Below are positions 26,049-36,414 of a stretch of DNA of 64,000 nucleotides, one piece after another (within the stretch, counting starts at the first letter, position 1; each line of letters begins with the position of its first letter). Source of the stretch: UBA1672 sp963977495 (GTDB lineage Bacteria > Pseudomonadota > Alphaproteobacteria > Micavibrionales > Micavibrionaceae); assembly GCA_963977495.1 (NCBI GenBank), contig CAXBOT010000002.1:186001-250000 (forward strand). The letters are read 5' to 3'. The translations under genes and the position numbers were made by a program. The notes below the pieces were generated by a model. That model was given only the letters and a program-made list of their open reading frames with translations, did not search any database and was not told where the DNA came from.

Positions 26049-27635
26049 ATGAGCGACGATTCTTACTTACTGGATTCAAATGATAAAAAAGAAAAACCTG
26101 CATCCAGATGGTATGGGCGTATTCTTAAACTGACTTTTATAATCTGCGCCTTTGTTTTGGTTATCCTGACGGTTTTGGCGAATATGGGCGGCTCGAACGA
26201 GATGCTCAAAGAGGGGGTTGGTGAAACAATCAGTGAATATTTCGGTGGTCGCCCCGTTAAAATGGGACGTTTAAATAATATGAACTTTTTCCCGACGGTT
26301 GCGCTGGATGTTGAAGATATCAGCGTCTATAGCAAACCAGAGGATGTTATTCCCCTTGTAAAGCTGAAAAAATTCCAAGCCTATATGCCCTTTTGGAATG
26401 TGGCGACCAAAACGCCGCGCATGACCACGTTGTATCTGGAAGGGCTTGAGGCAATCAGGGGGGTGTTTATGCCCGCATCATTGAGCGCCGAAAAGATATT
26501 CATTGACCATGATATGGAAGCGGGAACCGCCAAGCTACGCGGCAATGGTAAAATAGGTGTGCATCCGTGGAAGTTTGAAATTGATCTGGATGTGAGCGGA
26601 TCAAAGGGGAAATACGGCTATATGGTCGCGCAATCAGCGCCGTTTGTGTTTGACATCGCCGATTTGCATTTTGACGGCACATTTATTAGGGGCGAAGAAA
26701 ATTATATAAAATTCGAGAATTTCAATCTGGTTTTTGGTGATAAACGCCTTGGTGGTGATCTGGTCGCGTCAGCGTTGGGAAAACGGTTGCTCAAAATAAA
26801 AGGCACGTTAAAAACTGCGGGCGATCAGACAATATTATCTCCGGATTTGGTGCTTAATTTCTCAGACCAGATGCGCATTGATGTTTCCGGTTCTGTCGGC
26901 TCTGAAAAAATATTGATGACTGATCTTGTCGGTGACCAATCTGTCTTTAGTATTTTCTCAAGGTTTCGTGAAATTATCGGACAAAGCGCAATACCACGCA
27001 GCAGAGATGGTACGCTCGCCTTATTCGGGGGGCATGATATTAATGTTGATTTTGCCCTTAAGAATATTGATCTGGGGGGTAAGACGATGAATGATTTGGC
27101 GTTTAATGTCGTGCAAGATGCGGGACGTATTAAGGCCGGGCCAGTGTTGAGCGTTGGTGAAATGGTGATGCCGGTTGTGATGTTGTTATATAAGCAAGAT
27201 GACGCAAAACTGATTTCTATTGTACAAGATGGTCGTTTTGATACAGCGTTGATGGGGGCATGGCTGAGGCATTTGCCTAAATCCGCGTTGGATCGTGGAT
27301 ATGTAGATGTTTCGTGCGGCATCGGGGAATTTACGGAGCAGGGTGATAACATTCATATTGATGCATTCGGTATTGATACCGCGGCAGGTCATATCAAGGT
27401 GAAAGAAAAAACTATTAGGACAGATGACAGTTTTTCTGCTTTACATTTCGTTGAACAATCCAGCGACAAAGAATTAAATAAGGTGGCATTGGCTAAGGAC
27501 TTATATGATTTTGCACAAGGCAGTTTGCAAAAGTCGAAGGAAGGCTCGCCATGTTCGTCATTTGTCTTTCAGGCAAAAGAAAAGACACCACCACCCGCCG
27601 TAGAACCGGAATTGGTTGAACAGGATAATCCATAA
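26049..27635 (+). CDS. AsmA-like membrane-anchored protein
   Basis: 528 residues: cytosolic N-terminus (1-24), one membrane helix (25-46, LTFIICAFVLVILTVLAN), then a long periplasmic beta-rich region. GRPVKMGRLNNMNFFPTVALDVEDISV is the signature of AsmA N-terminal repeats (residues 66-92), and the C-terminal part (GGHDINVDFALKNIDLGGKTMNDLAFNV) matches AsmA C-terminal repeats. The family is implicated in lipid transfer to the outer membrane. It is followed 2 bases later by the Atp12 chaperone gene. Confidence 0.82.
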   Translation: MSDDSYLLDSNDKKEKPASRWYGRILKLTFIICAFVLVILTVLANMGGSNEMLKEGVGETISEYFGGRPVKMGRLNNMNFFPTVALDVEDISVYSKPEDVIPLVKLKKFQAYMPFWNVATKTPRMTTLYLEGLEAIRGVFMPASLSAEKIFIDHDMEAGTAKLRGNGKIGVHPWKFEIDLDVSGSKGKYGYMVAQSAPFVFDIADLHFDGTFIRGEENYIKFENFNLVFGDKRLGGDLVASALGKRLLKIKGTLKTAGDQTILSPDLVLNFSDQMRIDVSGSVGSEKILMTDLVGDQSVFSIFSRFREIIGQSAIPRSRDGTLALFGGHDINVDFALKNIDLGGKTMNDLAFNVVQDAGRIKAGPVLSVGEMVMPVVMLLYKQDDAKLISIVQDGRFDTALMGAWLRHLPKSALDRGYVDVSCGIGEFTEQGDNIHIDAFGIDTAAGHIKVKEKTIRTDDSFSALHFVEQSSDKELNKVALAKDLYDFAQGSLQKSKEGSPCSSFVFQAKEKTPPPAVEPELVEQDNP

Positions 27636-27637
27636 GA

Positions 27638-28351
27638 ATGAAACGATTATATACGCTTGTGTCTTCTGAAAAGACGGCAGAAGGCTATGTTATTTTACTT
27701 GATGGGCGCGTTGTCAAAACAAAGGCGGGGCAACCTTTGTGCACGCCCGTGGAAGACATAGCCAATGAGGTTGTGCAGGAATGGGTGCGTCAGGAGAAGG
27801 TTATCAATCCTGATACCATGCCCTTTACACAAATTCTGAACACAAAAATAGATCGTGTCTCGACAGAGCGCGCACGTATGAGCGATACCATTTTAAAATA
27901 TCTGGATACGGATTTAATCTGTTACTGCGCTGATACGCCGCAAGGCCTCGTGTCTATGCAAGATAGCCTATGGGCGCCATGGCGTTTATGGGCGGCGGAG
28001 AAATTTGGGCATGCGCCTGAAACGACAACCGGTTTGATCGCCTTGTCACAGCCCTCAGGGCTGCATGACCGTATTGGTGCGTATGTTCAAGGCATTAATG
28101 ATGACCGCTTCACCATTTTACAGATTGCCGTGCCGTTGACCGGTTCTTTGATTTTAGGGGCGGCTTTTTTAGAAGGGGTAGCGCGCGCGCAAGATGTGTT
28201 CGCGGCCTGTTTTGTAGAAGAGAAATTCAAAGACACGTTATATGACGCTGAAAAATACGGGGCTGATCCGCATACTGAATCCCAGCAGGATGCCGTATTG
28301 CGGGATTTACAGGCATGTGAAACCTATTTAAAGGCGATCACAGTCCTGTAA
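27638..28351 (+). CDS. ATP12 family F1-ATPase assembly chaperone
   Basis: 237 residues, full length for bacterial Atp12. GYVILLDGRVVKTKAGQPL near the N-terminus, EWVRQEKVINPDTMPFTQ and the DTDLICYCAD motif are family hallmarks. In mitochondria Atp12 protects F1 alpha subunits before assembly; alphaproteobacterial homologues are thought to do the same. The gene follows the AsmA-like gene with a 2-base gap. Confidence 0.93.
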   Translation: MKRLYTLVSSEKTAEGYVILLDGRVVKTKAGQPLCTPVEDIANEVVQEWVRQEKVINPDTMPFTQILNTKIDRVSTERARMSDTILKYLDTDLICYCADTPQGLVSMQDSLWAPWRLWAAEKFGHAPETTTGLIALSQPSGLHDRIGAYVQGINDDRFTILQIAVPLTGSLILGAAFLEGVARAQDVFAACFVEEKFKDTLYDAEKYGADPHTESQQDAVLRDLQACETYLKAITVL

Positions 28352-28392
28352 AATTTTCTATTACGACGATAAATTTCCTCGCCCTTTGCCTT

Positions 28393-30837
28393 TTATGTCT
28401 GCTTGGGTACTAACTTGCATAGCATCAAGAATGGGATGCAAAGTAGAGCATAGCAAACACCTGCAATGATCAGGGTTTTATCGATACCCAATGCAATGTT
28501 AAAGGCGATCGCAAGTGAGCTTCCGAGTACGCCTGCTGCGCCGTTAATCCCCCAGAACCATGCGGTAGCGCGTGAGTCGAATGCTTCGGTCAGTCTTAAC
28601 CCTGTCGGGAAACCAAAGCCCATGAGCAAACCTGCAGGTGAGATGATGGCAATACTGACCAATACTCTGGTCACGATGTCGACCTCGGCATAGGTGTGGA
28701 AAATATCACGCAGAATGAAGGACAAGATAATGCCGTATCCACATGTCAGAAGACACCACATAGTTTGTCGCGGTAGTGTGCTTAGTGGGAATTTCTCAGA
28801 GATGAAGCTACCCACGCCTGCAGACATAATCAAACTGAACAACACGACGCTAAGGCCGTATATGGGGTGTCCAAGAAACACACCAAGAGCTTGCAACAGT
28901 GAGATTTCCATGAACATAAAGCCCAATCCGATCAACATGAAATAGACTGTACCGGCTTTGATAAATGTGCTGCCTTTATCTTCTACTGTTTTAAGTAGAG
29001 GGGCGATAATCACAAAACCAACCATCAAGAAAGAAAAGATAATGATGAGATAGAGGTTAAATGTCGCTTTGGCCTGACCCATTGAAACATAGTGCGCTCC
29101 AACCGGTGGGGATAATGCCATTCTGGACACAGCCAACGGCATTGACAGACGCGCCTGATTAAAGAAGAACGGACGCATGTCGGTTGAGGGAGAAACATCA
29201 AAAAACTGCTTTGACGAAATCTCATTAATTTCATCAACACTTGTTGCGCTGATCAAATCACCAAGCAAACCAACGGGTGCTTCCTTGTTCGGAATCAAGA
29301 TGGTTCTGTATTGCTTTTCACGAGCAGTCTTTTCCAAGGCAGCGATTTGTTCTGCCGTAAAGGGGGATTTGCTGACCACAAGAGTTGCAATCGCACCGGA
29401 ATTAAACAGAGCAATGTGTTGGCGTGCATCGTGAACACCTAAATTAAACAAGGTTGCCATGGCCACAGAAAGCGAGCGTCCTGTGTCATCCATTGCACTT
29501 GCTGACCAACGGCTTAGTGTGAAGACACCATGATCACTTAAGTCATCCATAAAGATGGTCCACGCATCGGTGGTGTATAAACCATTTTCCGATAGGGCGA
29601 ACGCCCCTGCGCCTGTTGCAGCCCACGTGTCGATCAAGCTCATTTGAACCAGATCAAGTTTTTCTTCGTTTTGTCTGAACCAACTGCGCGCTTCTTCGTT
29701 TAAAATGGTTACGCCGGGTTGTTTATAAAGATTCGCATATTCCCGATAGACAGGATTATCTTTCATCAATTTGATTTGCACAGGATTAACATCCAGCGCG
29801 GTTACTTTTTCAACACCGAAATATTTGGCGGACATCAAGTCACGACCACCACCAACGCCGATGATTGCAGCCTTTTTAATGTCAGGCATAGTGTATGCGA
29901 TGTTTGTAACATCAAATTCCAGATATTTGTGTTTACTGAAATCACCGTCAAATTTTGTGATAGGCGTTCCGGCATCGCCATCAATGACGAGCATTTTGAT
30001 AGGGAAGCGTTCATCCATCGGGAAGATTGGTGAAGGACCCCAAGCAAACGGTGTTCTGATTTCTTCATTCATGACCGTTACGCGGGAAATAGAGTTCCAC
30101 TCTTGGTAATCAATTCTCGACATTGGGATGAATTTATCTTTTACCCATAATGGATATAAAAGCGGTGTCGGTAAAAACAAATTGGTCAGCCCTAATCCGA
30201 ATGTGATGACAAGGAAGGTCGCCGCCATTTTTTTAAGGTGATAATCTTTACCTGCAAGTGTAACGGTTTTGGGAGCATCGTCGCGTACTGGGAAAGCCAA
30301 TGCAGACATAAAAGCCAAACCGGATAAGAACAATAAAGCCGATGGCGTGTCTATGGTTTCCATCAGAATAAGAGCGGCAATACAGCCTAAGCCTGCGCCG
30401 ACCAGATCAACACCATAGGTCTTACCAACGGGGAAAGGGGCGCGTGTTAGACATACGGTAATGGCAACGCCAGCATGATAATAGGCAATACTGGTTGTGA
30501 ACGCGGCAATGGGAAGTGTTGCCAATGTTTTTACGGCTTGTTCCGAAAGAATGGGGATGAATAGTTGTCCGGCCAAGGCTACTAATATGAAAAAACCGAA
30601 GGCCATAGAATGCTTTCGGGCAATAAGCGCGTAATCGCGGCGTTGTTCTTCTTCAGACGATCGATAAATTTTAAGAGCGCCAAGTGTCAGGCCAAACATA
30701 GCCATGCTGATGACGAGGAATGATAAGTGATACCATGATGTCACGGAAAATAATCTTGATTGAAGAATTTGAAGGGACATCACAAGTCCCGATATTAAAA
30801 ACACCCCGAAATAGAATGAAAAAGCTTTATTTTTCAT
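28393..30837 (-). CDS. Polytopic membrane protein with an embedded spermidine-synthase-like domain
   Basis: 814 residues. About seven membrane helices (7-230) precede a soluble Rossmann domain (about 260-560) with the SAM/aminopropyl-binding motif AIIGVGGGRDLMSAKYFG and acidic ALDVNP, then six or more further helices. This is the membrane-fused SpeE-like layout. The catalytic Asp pair of real spermidine synthases is not clear, so the substrate is unknown. It is convergent with the Atp12 gene and downstream of a small membrane protein on the same strand. Confidence 0.8.
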   Translation of the reverse strand: MKNKAFSFYFGVFLISGLVMSLQILQSRLFSVTSWYHLSFLVISMAMFGLTLGALKIYRSSEEEQRRDYALIARKHSMAFGFFILVALAGQLFIPILSEQAVKTLATLPIAAFTTSIAYYHAGVAITVCLTRAPFPVGKTYGVDLVGAGLGCIAALILMETIDTPSALLFLSGLAFMSALAFPVRDDAPKTVTLAGKDYHLKKMAATFLVITFGLGLTNLFLPTPLLYPLWVKDKFIPMSRIDYQEWNSISRVTVMNEEIRTPFAWGPSPIFPMDERFPIKMLVIDGDAGTPITKFDGDFSKHKYLEFDVTNIAYTMPDIKKAAIIGVGGGRDLMSAKYFGVEKVTALDVNPVQIKLMKDNPVYREYANLYKQPGVTILNEEARSWFRQNEEKLDLVQMSLIDTWAATGAGAFALSENGLYTTDAWTIFMDDLSDHGVFTLSRWSASAMDDTGRSLSVAMATLFNLGVHDARQHIALFNSGAIATLVVSKSPFTAEQIAALEKTAREKQYRTILIPNKEAPVGLLGDLISATSVDEINEISSKQFFDVSPSTDMRPFFFNQARLSMPLAVSRMALSPPVGAHYVSMGQAKATFNLYLIIIFSFLMVGFVIIAPLLKTVEDKGSTFIKAGTVYFMLIGLGFMFMEISLLQALGVFLGHPIYGLSVVLFSLIMSAGVGSFISEKFPLSTLPRQTMWCLLTCGYGIILSFILRDIFHTYAEVDIVTRVLVSIAIISPAGLLMGFGFPTGLRLTEAFDSRATAWFWGINGAAGVLGSSLAIAFNIALGIDKTLIIAGVCYALLCIPFLMLCKLVPKQT

Positions 30838-30872
30838 GCGCTTGACCTAATCTTTTTTAGTTAAAATATGTG

Positions 30873-31427
30873 TTATAATTGTGCATCAGGAACCATCTTA
30901 TATTGTACGATATGTATCCAGCCCTTCACGCAACGCAGAAGAAGGTATAACAATATCGGGAAAAAAGCAATAAAGCCCATCACTTTGATATTATATGCAT
31001 TTTTCTCAAAAAATATGTCATCGCAAATATTGGCGATTTCGATTAAGCGGCTGAAGTTGCCATTGTTCAAGGCGCTGTTTAATGTGTCAAAACAAGGGCC
31101 AAGAGGCTGATAGTCAACCGAAACGAGCAAGTAAAGAACAGCAACGAAACTTGTTATTATAAGGTAAAGGTTGGAGCGCCAGAACGTTCTGATTAAAAAT
31201 GTGGTGTGATTTTCTAACAGGCCGTCTTCTTCCGAATTCATGCGGAAAGAATATATGGTGGCAAGCGTACACACGCAGATCATCAATGCAAAAACAGAGG
31301 CTGCGCTCACTGGTACAATAGCGATAGAGAAGGATAGAAAAAACACAATATAGAGTGCGATAATTTTATAGCGTTCTTTTTGTTTGTTATTGATGATGGT
31401 TTTTATCTCTTCAACTTTTTCTTGCAT
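30873..31427 (-). CDS. Hypothetical four-helix membrane protein
   Basis: 184 residues: a cytosolic N-terminal helix (EKVEEIKTIINNKQKER), two closely spaced membrane helices (22-60), two more (85-103, 148-165), and a C-terminal LLLRCVKGWIHI segment seen in many small inner-membrane proteins. Family not recognised. It lies 35 bases upstream of the spermidine-synthase-like gene, so may share its transcript. Confidence 0.65.
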   Translation of the reverse strand: MQEKVEEIKTIINNKQKERYKIIALYIVFFLSFSIAIVPVSAASVFALMICVCTLATIYSFRMNSEEDGLLENHTTFLIRTFWRSNLYLIITSFVAVLYLLVSVDYQPLGPCFDTLNSALNNGNFSRLIEIANICDDIFFEKNAYNIKVMGFIAFFPILLYLLLRCVKGWIHIVQYKMVPDAQL

Positions 31428-31458
31428 ATATACCCCGGAAACAGATCCCTAGTGTTTT

Positions 31459-31479
31459 AAAACATGCGCATCATGTTTT
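31459..31479. terminator. Possible terminator after mutL
   Basis: Perfect stem AAAACATG / CATGTTTT with a CGCAT loop lies 29 bases beyond the mutL stop. On the plus strand six T follow; on the minus strand, where mutL ends, the T run is only four and is part of the stem, so terminator strength is uncertain. Confidence 0.45.
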
Positions 31480-31507
31480 TTGGACAAATGATGTTTAGGC
31501 AAACAGC

Positions 31508-33322
31508 TTACCGCCGACCAAACAACCGTTCAATCTCTTTTAACGATAATTGGACATAAGTTGGTCTGCCATGGTTGCATTGTCCTGACAAAGGCGTCTG
31601 CTCCATTTGACGTAATAGCGCATTCATCTCTTCGGCGTTGAGGCGCCTTCCTGATCGAACAGAGCCGTGACAGGCCATGGTGGAGAGAATGTGGTTAATT
31701 TGTTCTTCGAGTAAATCCGCCTTATCATATTCGGCCAATTCATCAATCAGATTGTGGATCAATTCTGTGGTGTTCATGTTTTTACTGAGCAAGGCGGGGA
31801 TGCTTTGCACCGCGATGGCATTGGGGCCAAAGGATTCAATCTCAAGCCCTAAGCGCGCAAAGGTCTGAGCATGCGCAAGTAACTGCTCCATCGCCAGTTC
31901 TTCAAGTTCAATAATATCAGGCGTTAAAAGCCCTTGCTTCTCGACACCTGTTTCGGCCAATTGCGCTTTGAACCGTTCATAGACAAGGCGTTCATGCGCC
32001 GCATGTTGGTCAATAATGACCATGCCGTTTTCGGTTTGGGCGATGATGTAATTTTCATGAATTTGGGCGCGCGCCGCGCCAAGGGGATAGGCTTGTACCT
32101 CTTCCTCATGCTCTGAAATATGCTCAACTTTTCCCGCAGGTTCCATGTCATAGGCGGTTTGCGGCGCGTATTGCAGATGCGCGGCCTCGGCCAAATTACC
32201 GTGCGAAGAGCGGGCGTAGCTGTAGGGGACGGCTTTGTGCTGTCCGCGATGCAATGGCAAATTTGGGGCGTTGGCGGCGCGCGGGTATGATTGCATGGCA
32301 TTGAGCGTTTGTGTCGCCACAGTGCCGGAGCTTTGAAACCCGCCTTCAAGGATAGCGTGTTTTAAGGCATTGATAATCAGGCCGCGTACGCGCTGCGGGT
32401 CGCGGAAACGCACTTCTGCCTTGGCGGGGTGCACATTCACATCCACCTCCGAAGGGGGCAAGTTTAAAAACAAGGCAAGGACGGGGTGACGATCACGATG
32501 CAAAACATCGGCATAGGCGGCGCGTACACAACCATGCAGTAACCTGTCTTTGACCGCACGTCCATTGACAAACAGATATTGATATTGCGTTGTGCCGCGA
32601 TGAAAAGTCGGCAGTCCGGCGTAGCCTGTCAGGATGATATCGTCGCGCTCGGCCTCGATATGCATGGCGTTTTCGCCAAATTCTTTTCCTAAAATATTGC
32701 TTAAGCGGCTTTGCATATCAAGAACGGCGTGCAGTTGTAATTTTTTGACGCCGTTATGGGTCAGGGTAAACGCAATGGCGGGATAGGCCATGGCAAGGCG
32801 CGTCACGACGTCTTTGATCGCGCCATATTCTGCGCGCTCTGTTTTCTGGAATTTTAACCGCGCGGGTGTGGCGTAAAATAAATCGCGGATTTCAAGGCGC
32901 GTTCCCTTGGGATGAGAAGACGGACGTACACCGCTTTTCTGTCCCGCTTCGCAGGTGATTTCCCAGCCCTCACCCGCATTTTGGTCATGGGTCTTAATGG
33001 ATGTCCGTGACACCGCAGCAATAGAGGCCAAAGCCTCACCGCGAAAGCCCAGATGTTCGATATGGAGTAAATCATCATCCGGTAATTTTGACGTGGCATG
33101 CCTGTCGAGCGCGGCGTGTAGTTCTTGCTCGGACATACCGCAGCCATTATCGGAGATAACAATTTTGCTTTTGCCGCCATTGTGAATATCAACGTCAATG
33201 GCTGACGCGCCTGCATCAATGGCGTTTTCCAGTAATTCTTTAACGGCGGCGGCAGGGCGTTCAACAACCTCACCGGCAGCGATCTGATTAATCAGTGTTT
33301 CGGGTAAATATCGTATGCGCAT
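31508..33322 (-). CDS. mutL: DNA mismatch repair protein MutL
   Basis: Couples MutS mismatch recognition to strand incision. 604 residues. GHKL ATPase at the N-terminus (ELLENAIDAG, SDNGCGM, HLGFRGEALASI), transducer region (NVHPAKAEVRF), variable linker (about 330-410), and a C-terminal dimerisation domain. The metal-dependent endonuclease motif DQHA-x2-E-x4-E is present (DQHAAHERLVYE) with the CNHGRPT partner motif, so this MutL should nick DNA itself, consistent with a MutH-less bacterium. Confidence 0.96.
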   Translation of the reverse strand: MRIRYLPETLINQIAAGEVVERPAAAVKELLENAIDAGASAIDVDIHNGGKSKIVISDNGCGMSEQELHAALDRHATSKLPDDDLLHIEHLGFRGEALASIAAVSRTSIKTHDQNAGEGWEITCEAGQKSGVRPSSHPKGTRLEIRDLFYATPARLKFQKTERAEYGAIKDVVTRLAMAYPAIAFTLTHNGVKKLQLHAVLDMQSRLSNILGKEFGENAMHIEAERDDIILTGYAGLPTFHRGTTQYQYLFVNGRAVKDRLLHGCVRAAYADVLHRDRHPVLALFLNLPPSEVDVNVHPAKAEVRFRDPQRVRGLIINALKHAILEGGFQSSGTVATQTLNAMQSYPRAANAPNLPLHRGQHKAVPYSYARSSHGNLAEAAHLQYAPQTAYDMEPAGKVEHISEHEEEVQAYPLGAARAQIHENYIIAQTENGMVIIDQHAAHERLVYERFKAQLAETGVEKQGLLTPDIIELEELAMEQLLAHAQTFARLGLEIESFGPNAIAVQSIPALLSKNMNTTELIHNLIDELAEYDKADLLEEQINHILSTMACHGSVRSGRRLNAEEMNALLRQMEQTPLSGQCNHGRPTYVQLSLKEIERLFGRR

Positions 33323-33332
33323 ATACGCACTA

Positions 33333-33346
33333 TAGCGATATCGCTA
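33333..33346. promoter_or_regulatory. Perfect 14-base palindrome upstream of mutL
   Basis: TAGCGATATCGCTA is self-complementary and lies 11 bases before the mutL start codon on the minus strand. It could be an operator, or could form a hairpin near the ribosome-binding region. No regulator is known for this sequence to my knowledge. Confidence 0.35.
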
Positions 33347-33431
33347 GGGGATTACATCAAAACTATACGGGCTATGGAAAAAAGATGGTGGACGAAACAT
33401 AAACGAGGGCAAAGGCGAAAAAGCCGCTGGT

Positions 33432-34745
33432 TTAAATGCTGCTGAAATCAATGATGGTACCGGTTAATTGAGCATCACTCAGCTTAGCACCTTTTAAAAT
33501 CGCTCCTGTTAAATCGGCGCGTCTTAAATCCGCTCCTGACAGATCGGCATTGGTCAGATCCGCGCCCATTAAGATGGCATCGCGTAAATCACTATCTTGT
33601 AAATCTGAAAAGCGCAGGTCGGCGCCGCTAAGGTCTACTCTATTGAGGCGCACTGTGCCATCGCTCCCCTTGAATTGCAGCGGGCTGAGGCGAGCGTTGC
33701 GTAAATTGACACGCGCCATTTTTACATTTTTCAGATGCGAACCGCGCAAATCGACATTCTCCATATAGCAATCACGGAAATCAGACGCATTGAGGATAGA
33801 GCTTTGTATCGACGCCTTGTTCAAATCGAGTTGTACGAAAGACGCACCGAGCGCGCGTATCGCCGTCAGTGGGTATAGGCGCAAGGCTTCTACGGTGCGT
33901 AGATCATAGCCGCTTAAATCCATTTGCGTGCCTTTAGCGCCGAGGGATTTGATCCATATGCCGTGTTCTTCGAGCATGGCTGTTAGGGTCTGCCCTGAAT
34001 CTTCCAGTTTGATGCCTGCGTTTTTCTGCGTGATTGCGCCAGTGATGTCGATGCCGTAACTTTCGGTATCCTTCATAATTATGCCCGATAATATGGCTTG
34101 CTGCATATTGGCGTGGGTCAGGTTGGAGCCTGATAAATCGGCATTACTGAGGTTCGCTCCATGGAAAATGGCGTGACTGAGATCGGCGTGGCGGGAAATC
34201 GCGCTGGACAGATCGGCATCTGAAAAATCGGCGTTTCGTGCGCGTGCGCCAGATAAATTGGTATTGGTCATACGTGCGCCTGTTAACATTGTGTGAGAGC
34301 CGCTTGTGCCTGTTCTGATTCGCGCAACCAAATCACCTGTGTCGGCTTTTTGGACGATTTGCCCTTCGCGCATATCAGAGTCGGTCATGTTCGCCCCTGA
34401 TAAATTCGCCCCCGATATTGTCGTGCCCCGTAAATCCGCGCGTGATAAATCGGCATGTGACAGGTCGCAATCGCGTAAATCACAGCCAAAGAAACAAGCA
34501 CTTTTTAAGGTGCACAGGGACATATCCGCGCCGGACAATGTTGATCCTGTAAAGTCGGATTGTGATAAGTCGCGGCTGTGAAAATTTAGGCCGGATAAAT
34601 CTTTATACTGAAAAATGGCGCGGTTCCCGCCGATTTGCCCACGCAAAAACATGCTGTGCCGTGCCAATGCCGCATCAAGATCGGATTGCGCAACAACAGG
34701 GAGTGACCCAGGTTGGGGTATGTTTTTATCATGAGTGCTCAACAT
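33432..34745 (-). CDS. Pentapeptide repeat protein
   Basis: 437 residues. Two long runs of A(D/N)LxX repeats (about 47-215 and 290-430) should form right-handed quadrilateral beta-helices, separated by a non-repeat segment (about 215-290). The last stretch alone has more than ten consecutive repeats (GADLTNADLSGADLRRADL). No effector, signal peptide or membrane helix is seen. DNA-mimic gyrase protection is known for Qnr/MfpA members, but length and layout differ; function unknown. It is between pgi and mutL on the same strand. Confidence 0.9.
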   Translation of the reverse strand: MLSTHDKNIPQPGSLPVVAQSDLDAALARHSMFLRGQIGGNRAIFQYKDLSGLNFHSRDLSQSDFTGSTLSGADMSLCTLKSACFFGCDLRDCDLSHADLSRADLRGTTISGANLSGANMTDSDMREGQIVQKADTGDLVARIRTGTSGSHTMLTGARMTNTNLSGARARNADFSDADLSSAISRHADLSHAIFHGANLSNADLSGSNLTHANMQQAILSGIIMKDTESYGIDITGAITQKNAGIKLEDSGQTLTAMLEEHGIWIKSLGAKGTQMDLSGYDLRTVEALRLYPLTAIRALGASFVQLDLNKASIQSSILNASDFRDCYMENVDLRGSHLKNVKMARVNLRNARLSPLQFKGSDGTVRLNRVDLSGADLRFSDLQDSDLRDAILMGADLTNADLSGADLRRADLTGAILKGAKLSDAQLTGTIIDFSSI

Positions 34746-34822
34746 GCCTTAACTATACCTCAAAACCGCTTGTTTTTCCTTAAATTTTTATAGTTTGTTT
34801 TATCGGAAAAATGCAGGAAATA

Positions 34823-36412
34823 TCAAGAGGATTGATGCACCAAACGGATCAGACCGTCTGTTGAGGAATCTGTATCAGGCGCATCGCCGACCTGTTTTGT
34901 TGTTTTATCGAGCGACTGCACGATTTGACCCGCCAGCACTTTCCCAAGCTCAACGCCGCATTGATCGAAACTATTGATGTTCCAGAGCACGCCTTGAACG
35001 AAAATTTTGTGCTCGTAAAGCGCGATGAGCATGCCAAGCGTGTAGGGCGTGAGTTCCTCTAAAACCAAGGTCGAGCTGGGGCGGTTGCCTTCAAATACTT
35101 TATGCGGGTCGTCATGCGTGCGCCCGTCCATCAAGGCCTTGGTTTGGGCAATGGCATTGGCGAGGAGTTTGTTCTGATGGTCGCCGGTCGGGTTCTGACT
35201 TTTGATCGTCATGATAAATTCACACGGCACAATATTTGTCCCCTGATGGATCAATTGGAAAAAGGCGTGCTGGGAATTTGTGCCTGCTTCGCCGAATATG
35301 ATCGGCCCTGTGTGATAGGGGATTCTGTGGTGATTGCGATCAACGGACTTACCGTTGGATTCCATATCCAGTTGTTGCAAATAGGCGGGGAAACGATGCA
35401 AATATTGGTCGTAGGGAATAACCGCCAGTGATTCATAATTGAGGAAATTTCTGTTCCACATGCCAATCAGGCTCAGCATCACGGGAATATTTTCGCGTAA
35501 AGGCGCGGTTTTAAAATGCGTATCCATCGCATGCGCGCCGCCCAGCATGGTCGCGAAATTGTCATAACCGATTCCAATGCAAAGCGCCAAGCCAACCGCT
35601 GACCATAATGAGAACCGCCCGCCGACCCAATCCCATATCGGGAAAATACGATCAGGCGTGATGCCGAATTGCGCCGCGCCGTCGATATTTTGGGAGATGG
35701 CAACGAAATGATCTGAAACATCCTGCACGCCGAGCTTTTCTTGCAGCCAGCGTTTAGCCGTATTGGCATTGGTGATGGTTTCTTGTGTCGTGAATGTTTT
35801 TGACGCCACAATGAAAAGCGTCTTTTCAGGCTCAACATTTTTCAACGCTTCCGCGAGGTGAGAGGCATCGACATTAGATACGAAATGCACATTTATAGTG
35901 GGATCAGCAAAAGGGCGTAATGCTTCATAAGCCATTGCCGCGCCAAGGTCAGAACCGCCAATGCCGATATTCACGATATGGGTGAAACGCTTTTCTTCGC
36001 GGAGGGCGTTTGAAAAGACTTTCATTTTTTTAAGTGTGGCTTTGATGTCGGTATGGATGTCTTGGCCGTTAATCATCAGCCCTTCATCTGTACCATTGCG
36101 CAAGGCGGTATGTAATACGGCGCGGTCTTCGGTGATGTTTATGGCCTCACCGCCGAACATTTTACTACGCCATCCTTCCAGATCACAGGCCTGCGCATAA
36201 GCGCACAATTTATCAATGGTGTCGCGATTCAGGCGCTGTTTTGAAAAATCATAAAGCATCGAATCAAGGCGAATATGGAAGTCATCAAAGCGCGTTTTTT
36301 CGCCTTTGTCATCCGCCTTAAAAAGATCACGGATATACGTGTCTTTCATGGTTTTGGAATGGTCGTCCAATGCGTGCCATTGTGGCAAATCAGATCTAAA
36401 ATTCTTGGTCAT
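34823..36412 (-). CDS. pgi: Glucose-6-phosphate isomerase
   Basis: Interconverts glucose-6-phosphate and fructose-6-phosphate. 529 residues. NIGIGGSDLGAAM, ASKTFTTQETITNA, GGRFSLWSAVGL, the EAGTNSQHAFFQLIHQG region with catalytic Glu/His, and FDQCGVELGKVLA near the C-terminus. It starts 3 bases before the M16 peptidase stop and so is probably in the same transcript. Confidence 0.96.
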   Translation of the reverse strand: MTKNFRSDLPQWHALDDHSKTMKDTYIRDLFKADDKGEKTRFDDFHIRLDSMLYDFSKQRLNRDTIDKLCAYAQACDLEGWRSKMFGGEAINITEDRAVLHTALRNGTDEGLMINGQDIHTDIKATLKKMKVFSNALREEKRFTHIVNIGIGGSDLGAAMAYEALRPFADPTINVHFVSNVDASHLAEALKNVEPEKTLFIVASKTFTTQETITNANTAKRWLQEKLGVQDVSDHFVAISQNIDGAAQFGITPDRIFPIWDWVGGRFSLWSAVGLALCIGIGYDNFATMLGGAHAMDTHFKTAPLRENIPVMLSLIGMWNRNFLNYESLAVIPYDQYLHRFPAYLQQLDMESNGKSVDRNHHRIPYHTGPIIFGEAGTNSQHAFFQLIHQGTNIVPCEFIMTIKSQNPTGDHQNKLLANAIAQTKALMDGRTHDDPHKVFEGNRPSSTLVLEELTPYTLGMLIALYEHKIFVQGVLWNINSFDQCGVELGKVLAGQIVQSLDKTTKQVGDAPDTDSSTDGLIRLVHQSS

Positions 36413-36414
36413 TT

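Noticed and set aside
32955..33185. Rightward frame opposite mutL
   Set aside because: Antisense shadow of the ATPase domain; no start signal.
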